A stretch of 6,071 nt of DNA from an uncultured bacterium (GTDB lineage Bacteria; Actinomycetota; Actinomycetes; S36-B12): positions 1-6,071 of the forward strand of contig CAJBMR010000475.1 in the NCBI GenBank assembly GCA_903954205.1. The letters are read 5' to 3'. A program made the position numbers and the translations under genes. Under the pieces are notes generated by a model. The model was not told the DNA's origin. It saw nothing but the letters and a program-made list of their open reading frames with translations, and did no database searches. The first letter of the stretch is position 1, and each line of letters begins with the position of its first letter. Of the stretch, positions 1-4,572 are shown piece after piece.

Positions 1-1
1 C

Positions 2-214
2 GCGATGCAGGCGGGCGTGCCCATCGTGCCGGTCGTCATCCGCAACGCCGGCGAACTCATGCCCTCGCATGGCGTCTTGATCTCATCCGGAACCCTTGAT
101 GTCGCGGTGCTGCCACCGGTCCAGACGAAGAACTGGCAGCGCGACGACATCGACCACGAGGTCGAGCGCGTGCGCGGGATGTATCTGGAGACGCTGGCGC
201 ACTGGCCCAACTAG
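2..214 (+). CDS. 1-acyl-sn-glycerol-3-phosphate acyltransferase, C-terminal fragment (likely HAD-IB/PlsC fusion)
   Basis: Only the last 70 residues are visible; the reading frame is open to the left edge, so the Met at base 5 is internal and not a start. The fragment opens with AMQAGVPIVPVVIRNAGE, the conserved late block of PlsC-type acyltransferases. It continues with a GTLDVAVLPPV strand typical of the family and ends in a helix finishing YLETLAHWPN. As I remember the family, this tail matches the actinobacterial proteins in which a HAD-IB phosphatase-like domain is fused to a PlsC domain. PlsC enzymes acylate lysophosphatidic acid to phosphatidic acid at the membrane. The acyl-transfer HX4D motif and any HAD domain would lie upstream, so the fusion is inference. 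The gene converges on the alcohol dehydrogenase gene, leaving 11 bp between the stop codons. Confidence 0.85.
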   Translation, partial: AMQAGVPIVPVVIRNAGELMPSHGVLISSGTLDVAVLPPVQTKNWQRDDIDHEVERVRGMYLETLAHWPN

Positions 215-225
215 GCGCAGCTCCG

Positions 226-1263
226 TCAGCTGGGATGGATCAGCGTCATCCCGGGCGGCTGGTCAGCGGTGCCGATGAGCGCGAAAGCGGCGGGCACATC
301 GGCCAGGCTGATGATGCGGCCGACTAGCAAGTCGGGTCGAATTCGGCCGGAGGCGACGAGTGCCAGCAACTCCGGGTAGTCGTGCGCTGCGAGGCCGTGA
401 CTGCCGAGGATCTCCAGCTCGCGTGAGACGACGCGATGCATGGGAACGGGCTCCGTCGCCGTGCCCTGGGGTAGCAGGCCCACCTGGACGTGGCGGCCGC
501 GCGGACGCAGGCTCTCGATCGAAGTCCGGCACGTGAGGGAGTCACCGATCGCGTCGATGGACAGGTGCGGACCACCCGAGGTGGTGTCGCGAAGTGCGTC
601 GAGGAGGTCCGGGCCAGGCTCCAGGGCCATGGCAGCGCCCATCTGGATCGCGGCCTCACGGGCGCCTGCCGACGGATCGACCACTGTGACGCGTGCTCCG
701 AGCGCTCTGCCGATCATGACGGCTGCCAGGCCCACCCCGCCGGCGCCGTGCACCACGACCTCCTCGCCTGCGGCGCAGCGCCCGATGGTGGCCACCGCCC
801 GGTACGCCGTAGCGACGCGACAGCCAAGGGACGCGGCTATGTCGAAAGAGATGTCATGGGGCAGCTTGACGAGATTGACGTCGGCGGCGGGGAGGGCGAC
901 GTACTCGGCGAAGCCGCCCCATCCGTCGAAGCCGGGCTGCCACTGCTGCGGGCACACCTGGTGATTGCCCGACTCGCAGACGAGGCACTGTCCGCAAGCG
1001 CACACGAAGGGCACGGCTACCCGGTCACCGACGCGCCATCGCGTGACGTCCGTGCCAACGGCAGCGATCGTTCCCGCGAACTCGTGGCCGGGGACATGAG
1101 GAAACTCAGACACGTTGTCGTGACCGTGCCAGGCATGCCAGTCGCTGCGGCAGAGGCCGGCTGATTCGACTGCGAGGACGACGCCATCGGGTGGCGGCGT
1201 GGGATTGGGTACTTCGGCTAGGCGCCAGGGTGATCCGATGGAGTCGTAGACGACGGCGCGCAT
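226..1263 (-). CDS. Zinc-dependent medium-chain alcohol dehydrogenase, probably NAD(H)-linked
   Basis: This is a 345-residue protein, the normal length for a zinc-type MDR alcohol dehydrogenase. The GroES-like catalytic domain comes first. Catalytic zinc ligands are C38 (in AGLCRSDWH), H60-E61 (in PGHEFAG) and probably C148 (in SLGCRVATA). The structural-zinc lobe has the canonical cysteines C90, C93, C96 and C104. A Rossmann domain follows, with its glycine loop at residues 173-178 (GAGGVG). D196 ends the second strand (TVVD), which in this family favours NAD(H) over NADP(H). All zinc ligands are intact, so it should be active as a soluble oxidoreductase interconverting an alcohol and an aldehyde or ketone. 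The substrate cannot be read from sequence. The start is MRAVVYDS at 1263, with no Shine-Dalgarno but a well-placed -10 element suggesting a leaderless transcript. It is divergent from the permease gene. Confidence 0.93.
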   Translation of the reverse strand: MRAVVYDSIGSPWRLAEVPNPTPPPDGVVLAVESAGLCRSDWHAWHGHDNVSEFPHVPGHEFAGTIAAVGTDVTRWRVGDRVAVPFVCACGQCLVCESGNHQVCPQQWQPGFDGWGGFAEYVALPAADVNLVKLPHDISFDIAASLGCRVATAYRAVATIGRCAAGEEVVVHGAGGVGLAAVMIGRALGARVTVVDPSAGAREAAIQMGAAMALEPGPDLLDALRDTTSGGPHLSIDAIGDSLTCRTSIESLRPRGRHVQVGLLPQGTATEPVPMHRVVSRELEILGSHGLAAHDYPELLALVASGRIRPDLLVGRIISLADVPAAFALIGTADQPPGMTLIHPS

Positions 1264-1269
1264 GGGCGC

Positions 1270-1275
1270 ACACTA
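1270..1275 (-). promoter_or_regulatory. -10 element of a probable leaderless promoter for the alcohol dehydrogenase gene
   Basis: On the minus strand the sequence reads TAGTGT-GCGCCC-ATG. The hexamer fits the actinobacterial -10 consensus TANNNT, and exactly six bases separate it from the ATG. This puts the expected transcription start at the A of the start codon. There is no Shine-Dalgarno upstream of this ATG, which fits leaderless translation, a common mode in actinobacteria. No good -35 box is present at 16-18 bp (CGGTGT at 17 bp is poor), but leaderless actinobacterial promoters often lack one. Confidence 0.5.
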
Positions 1276-1324
1276 GATGAGGAATTCGCGGGACACCGAC
1301 CGCACTGCCCTGTTGACTACCCGA

Positions 1325-2830
1325 ATGGCTGAAGATGCGAAGCATCCCCAGGTCCAGCCCGGGCTCGAAGCTAATTCGATTGGCTTCGTCGAGGCGATCT
1401 CCATTGGTCTCAACGCCACATCTCCGGCCTACTCCCTGGCCGCTGTGCTTGGCCCGATCGTCGTCCTCGTCGGAGTCGCTGCCCCAGGCGTGCTCTTCGC
1501 GTCCTTCATCCCGATGCTGCTCATCGCGAGCGCGTTCTACTTCCTCAACCGCGTAGACCCCGACTGCGGCACGACGTTTTCCTGGGTGACAAGGGCCATG
1601 GGGCCATGGTTCGGCTGGATGGGTGGCTGGGCGATCGCCATGACGGGCGTGCTCGTCGTCGGCTCCCTGGCCGATGTCGGCGTCAAGTTCACCCTGCTCA
1701 TGTTTGGCCAAGATGAGCTCGCGGCGAATCAGACGCTCGTCATGGTGCTCGCTGTCGGCCTCATCCTGCTCATGACATGGATCTGCGTCATCGGCACCGA
1801 ACTCTCTGGTCGCGTGCAAACCGTGCTCAACATCGCCCAGGTTGTCGCGCTCATCATCTTCGCTCTCGTCGCCATCATCCGCGGTGCGACGGGCAATGGT
1901 CTTCCCGGAGCCGAGATGCCGACGCTTGAGTGGCTCAACCCGTTTGCAGCAGGAACCGCGGCACTCTCCGCGGGGCTACTCCTTGGCGTCTTCGCATATT
2001 GGGGTTGGGAGTCGGCCGTCAACCTCAATGAGGAGACGACCGACTCAAGCAGCACTCCGGGCCGGGCCGCGATCGTCTCGACGTTCATCCTGCTGGCGAC
2101 CTACCTCGGCGTCGCCATCGCTGTCCTCATGCTGGTCGGGCCGGCCTTCCTCACGAAGAACGCGGGAGAGGAGGAGATGGTCTTCGCCCTCATCGCGCGC
2201 GAGGCGCTGGGTGGATGGGGCTGGATCGTGCTGTTGGCTGTGGCCATGTCCGCTGTGGCGTCGACGCAGACGACGATCATCCCCGCCTCGCGTACCGCGC
2301 TTTCCATGGCGCGCCGCACGGCGATCCCCGCCTACTTCGGTCAGGTCTCGAGCAAGCACCGCACCCCGGCTGTGTCGACGTGGTGGGTCGCCATCGTGGC
2401 CATCGTCTGGTACGTCGTGGTGAGCCTCATCAGCGAGAACGCCCTCTTGGACTCGCTGACGGCACTATCGCTGCTTATCGCCTTCTACTACTCCCTGACC
2501 GGGATCGCTTGCGCTGTCTACTACCGGAAACTCCTGTTGACGAGTGTGAAGTCCTTCTTCCTCATCGGACTTGGCCCCGTGATCGGGGCGGTATTGCTGA
2601 TTTGGCTTCTCGGCCTGTCGGTGGTTGAGATGTCCAACCCGGAGAACTCCTACGGCGGTGTCTCGTGGTTCGGCCTCGGACCGCCACTCGTGATCGGGAT
2701 CTTCCTCTTCGTCCTCGGACTTGTCTTCATGGTCATTTCGCGCATCGTCGATACAGCCTTCTGGAAGGAGCGCCCCAGCGTGGTGAATCCGGATCTGGTG
2801 CCTGCCTCTGAAGGAGGAGATGAGCGATGA
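1325..2830 (+). CDS. APC-family amino acid/polyamine permease, 12 transmembrane helices
   Basis: This is a 501-residue membrane protein of the amino acid-polyamine-organocation (APC) superfamily, a secondary transporter expected to import an amino acid, amine or related compound. I count 12 hydrophobic segments, roughly at residues 21-42, 44-74, 94-118, 137-157, 166-186, 210-231, 249-272, 297-318, 350-370, 373-399, 408-432 and 449-474. Family landmarks include the helix 1 segment SIGLNATSPAYS, the helix 6 motif FAYWGWESAVNLNEE around E229 followed by a proline-containing loop, and the stretch after helix 8 (ASRTALSMARRTAIP, then TP). I chose ATG 1325 (MAEDAKHP) because the in-frame ATG at 1277 lies only 13 bp from the divergent dehydrogenase start and right next to that gene's -10. 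Neither start has a Shine-Dalgarno, so 1277 (517 residues) remains possible. Its stop overlaps the stress-protein start. The substrate is unknown; PutA nearby makes proline or glutamate a guess only. Confidence 0.9.
   Translation: MAEDAKHPQVQPGLEANSIGFVEAISIGLNATSPAYSLAAVLGPIVVLVGVAAPGVLFASFIPMLLIASAFYFLNRVDPDCGTTFSWVTRAMGPWFGWMGGWAIAMTGVLVVGSLADVGVKFTLLMFGQDELAANQTLVMVLAVGLILLMTWICVIGTELSGRVQTVLNIAQVVALIIFALVAIIRGATGNGLPGAEMPTLEWLNPFAAGTAALSAGLLLGVFAYWGWESAVNLNEETTDSSSTPGRAAIVSTFILLATYLGVAIAVLMLVGPAFLTKNAGEEEMVFALIAREALGGWGWIVLLAVAMSAVASTQTTIIPASRTALSMARRTAIPAYFGQVSSKHRTPAVSTWWVAIVAIVWYVVVSLISENALLDSLTALSLLIAFYYSLTGIACAVYYRKLLLTSVKSFFLIGLGPVIGAVLLIWLLGLSVVEMSNPENSYGGVSWFGLGPPLVIGIFLFVLGLVFMVISRIVDTAFWKERPSVVNPDLVPASEGGDER
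2811..2818 (+). promoter_or_regulatory. Strong Shine-Dalgarno for the universal stress protein
   Basis: AAGGAGGA lies inside the last codons of the permease gene, eight bases before the ATG at 2827. It is close to a perfect match to the 16S rRNA 3' end and is the best ribosome-binding site in the window. It fixes the start of the stress protein and contrasts with the absence of such a site before the permease. Confidence 0.8.
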
Positions 2831-3234
2831 GCCTGGCGGTGGGTTACAACGGCGGAGAGAGCGCGCGCCATGCGCTTCAGGCAGCCATCGCACTCGCGCG
2901 CGATCTTGAGGAGACGCTGCTTGTCGTCTGCGGTGTCGCGCCTGCCGGTGGCATGGGTGAGGAGTACGACATCACCGAGGAGGCGATCGTTGAGGAACTC
3001 GCTCCGGCCGTCAATGAGGCGGTGATGATGGCTCGCGAGGCCGGCGTTGACGCGGAGGGGATTCTGGTCGATGCGGATCCGGTCGGAGCCCTCGAAACGA
3101 TCATGGAGGAGCGCAGGCCTCGCATGCTTGTCGTGGGTTACGGAGAGTCGGGGCGTATCCGTGCGGCGCTCTTCGGTGCTGTGGCCCCCAAGCTCGTGGA
3201 GAGATCCGATGTTCCCGTGCTTGTCGTGCCTTAG
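2827..3234 (+). CDS. Universal stress protein (UspA family), single domain, degenerate nucleotide-binding loop
   Basis: The protein has 135 residues, the usual size of one Usp domain. The alternating strand-helix pattern is clear: strand 1 SLAVGYNGG, a helix rich in Ala and Arg, strand 2 LLVVCGVAP, a long acidic helical stretch at 48-73, strand AEGILVDAD, strand RMLVVGYGESG, and the final strand VPVLVVP. Usp proteins are small cytoplasmic dimers, and many bind ATP through an early Asp and a G-2x-G-9x-G(S/T) loop. Here the early position is N8, and the loop (G104 to G117) has E107 in place of the middle Gly and A118 in place of Ser/Thr. ATP binding may therefore be weak or lost. The ATGA overlap with the permease implies coupled translation and a partner role, possibly modulating the transporter; that role is inference. 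Confidence 0.9.
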   Translation: MSLAVGYNGGESARHALQAAIALARDLEETLLVVCGVAPAGGMGEEYDITEEAIVEELAPAVNEAVMMAREAGVDAEGILVDADPVGALETIMEERRPRMLVVGYGESGRIRAALFGAVAPKLVERSDVPVLVVP

Positions 3235-3288
3235 GCACACGTGGGGAGTCGTGCCGCGCGCCTACGGGCACGCCCGCCTCGTGTGCCC
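3234..3288 (+). terminator. Possible terminator or attenuator: nested and competing inverted repeats
   Basis: GGCACACG (3234-3241, beginning at the last base of the Usp stop codon) is a perfect complement of CGTGTGCC (3280-3287). Inside this loop CGTGCC (3250-3255) pairs with GGCACG (3267-3272). Alternatively GGGCAC (3266-3271) pairs with GTGCCC (3283-3288), which excludes the other two. No T-run follows, so this is not a textbook intrinsic terminator, but many actinobacterial terminators lack one. Its position just after the operon supports a 3'-end role. GC-rich DNA forms such repeats fairly easily by chance. Confidence 0.35.
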
Positions 3289-3357
3289 GTGATGTAGGGA
3301 ACCCGTCCGGGGTGAGCGCCGTCACCCTCCCTGGGGGCCGCGCTCAGCGGACTTCGA
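3289..3357 (+). other. GC-rich leader before the FUSC gene with two mutually exclusive stems
   Basis: GGGTGA (3310-3315) can pair with TCACCC (3322-3327) around a six-base loop. TGAGCGC (3313-3319) can instead pair with GCGCTCA (3340-3346). The two stems share bases and cannot coexist. I could not identify a promoter matching TANNNT at a sensible position, nor any known riboswitch class. With 3235-3288 this forms the only intergenic stretch over 100 bp in the window. Confidence 0.25.
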
Positions 3358-3360
3358 GTG

Positions 3361-3368
3361 GGAGAGGA
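3361..3368 (+). promoter_or_regulatory. Shine-Dalgarno deciding the FUSC gene start
   Basis: GGAGAGGA lies ten bases upstream of ATG 3379 and is the only purine-rich site near the candidate starts (GTG 3358, ATG 3379, ATG 3406). The spacing is slightly long but acceptable. Confidence 0.5.
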
Positions 3369-3378
3369 CTCTGGAAGC

Positions 3379-4572
3379 ATGCTCGCCTCGACGCCGCCTA
3401 AAGGCATGCGCACGACTGTGCGTACGCCGGGCACGCTCGTGCGCGATATCTCCCGCTCCATACAGAAGGCCCTCGACAGCGCTGTCCGTCGCGCGCCGGA
3501 AGGCTCGTTGACTCAGCGACTGCTCCGAAGTGCTGCCCGCTCCTGGGCGACGGCCTGGCTCATCGGGATCACCGCGATTGCCGCCTGCACCGCGTGGGTC
3601 GCCGCACTGCTGCTCGACATCGAGGCGCCCGTGCCGGCGGCGGCGGGTGCCGTGATCACCGTGGCCCTCTCGCTCAATCGATCCATGCGGACGGGCCTGT
3701 CACTCGTGGGTGCGACTGCCGCCGCGCTCCTCGTTGCCTTCGCTCTCTACCAGTGGTGGGGCCTGCACGTCTGGACCGTCGGCGTACTCGTCATCGTTTC
3801 CCTCATCATCGGCCGTCTGTTGCGCCTCGGCCCCGAGGGTTCGCTCCAGATTCCCGTCACGGCGCTCTTCGTCTACTTCCTGGGCGAGGCCCTCACCAAT
3901 GACGTCATCGTCACGAGGATCGTCGCGACCCTTCTCGGTGTGGCTATCGGTCTCGCCTTCTCGTTCGTCGCTCATCCCGAGCGCCCCGAGGAGCGCATGA
4001 CGGAGCAGCTCTCGGAGATCGGTGGACGCCTAGGTGCCCTGCTCGTCGCCATGGGACATGTCTCGGGGGATCGGCTGACCCGCCGGCAGGCGACCGAGTG
4101 GCTCACCGAAGCCCGCGCGCTCGCGGTCGAGACACGCCACCTGGGCGGGGAGATCGAGGAGCTCGGCTTGGGCCGACGCTTCAGCGTGGGAAGCGAGCGG
4201 GCCGTGGGTCGCGCGATCCTTGACCAGTACTCCCTCCTCCAGCAGACCAGCGACCACGTCAATTCGATTGCCCGCGGTCTCTTCGACGCCACTTCGCGGG
4301 GTTCGGTGCGACTCCCCGAAGGGGTCGGCCAGATGCTGTCCTCTACCGGTGAAGCCCTGTCGGTGCATGCCGACTCGATGGAGCGGGCGCTGACGGACGG
4401 CGACCCCGCGACGGGAGTCCTCGCGGCGCTTGAGGTGGTCGAGGAGGAGCGCAGTCGCTCCGTCGCCGAACTCAAGGAGATGGACGACACCGGCGCACTT
4501 CTGCTGGGTGGATCCCTTGTCAGTGAGGTCGATCAGATGGCCAAGCGCCTCGCGGGCACCAACGGCCGCTAA
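3379..4572 (+). CDS. FUSC / aromatic acid exporter (ArAE-like) family membrane protein
   Basis: This is a 397-residue protein with a basic, proline-containing N-terminus (~1-55). Six hydrophobic segments follow at about 57-79, 84-98, 105-124, 130-147, 158-172 and 181-197. The last 200 residues are hydrophilic and mostly helical, with many Glu, Arg and Leu, and probably cytoplasmic. This layout, including the sequence AHPERPEE at the end of the membrane half, fits the fusaric acid resistance-like (FUSC/DUF939, ArAE) group. Some members of that group export aromatic carboxylic acids; most actinobacterial members are uncharacterised. The half-size protein (six helices and one soluble domain) would have to dimerise to match the two-repeat proteins such as AaeB. 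ATG 3379 is preferred because GGAGAGGA (3361-3368) lies ten bases upstream; an in-frame GTG at 3358 lacks such a site. The exported compound is unknown. The stop overlaps that of the convergent putA-like gene. Confidence 0.75.
   Translation: MLASTPPKGMRTTVRTPGTLVRDISRSIQKALDSAVRRAPEGSLTQRLLRSAARSWATAWLIGITAIAACTAWVAALLLDIEAPVPAAAGAVITVALSLNRSMRTGLSLVGATAAALLVAFALYQWWGLHVWTVGVLVIVSLIIGRLLRLGPEGSLQIPVTALFVYFLGEALTNDVIVTRIVATLLGVAIGLAFSFVAHPERPEERMTEQLSEIGGRLGALLVAMGHVSGDRLTRRQATEWLTEARALAVETRHLGGEIEELGLGRRFSVGSERAVGRAILDQYSLLQQTSDHVNSIARGLFDATSRGSVRLPEGVGQMLSSTGEALSVHADSMERALTDGDPATGVLAALEVVEEERSRSVAELKEMDDTGALLLGGSLVSEVDQMAKRLAGTNGR

Noticed and set aside
218..232. Small inverted repeat CAGCT-5 nt-AGCTG between the convergent PlsC and dehydrogenase stops, a possible bidirectional terminator
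   Set aside because: The stem is only 5 bp, overlaps the dehydrogenase stop codon and has no T-run on either side; too weak to annotate as a terminator.
490..1164. 224-residue plus-strand ORF opposite the alcohol dehydrogenase gene
   Set aside because: It lies fully antisense to a clearly conserved gene, its composition is what GC-rich third positions produce on the opposite strand, and it shows no recognisable domain.
1313..1318. TTGACT resembling a -35 box before the permease ATG 1325
   Set aside because: No -10 like TANNNT or TATAAT lies 16-18 bp downstream, and a start there would fall inside the coding sequence.
1593..1610. Direct repeat GGCCATGG-GGCCATGG in the permease gene
   Set aside because: It is explained by the codons for the ordinary APC sequence RAMGPWFGW and shows no sign of slippage or mobile-element targeting.
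1106..1819. 237-residue minus-strand ORF spanning the divergent promoter and the permease 5' half
   Set aside because: Its Asp/His/Glu/Arg-rich sequence is the expected mirror of hydrophobic transmembrane codons, and it overlaps two well-supported genes.
3972..4490. 172-residue minus-strand ORF inside the FUSC gene
   Set aside because: It is a low-complexity Ser/Arg/Pro-rich antisense shadow with no family resemblance.
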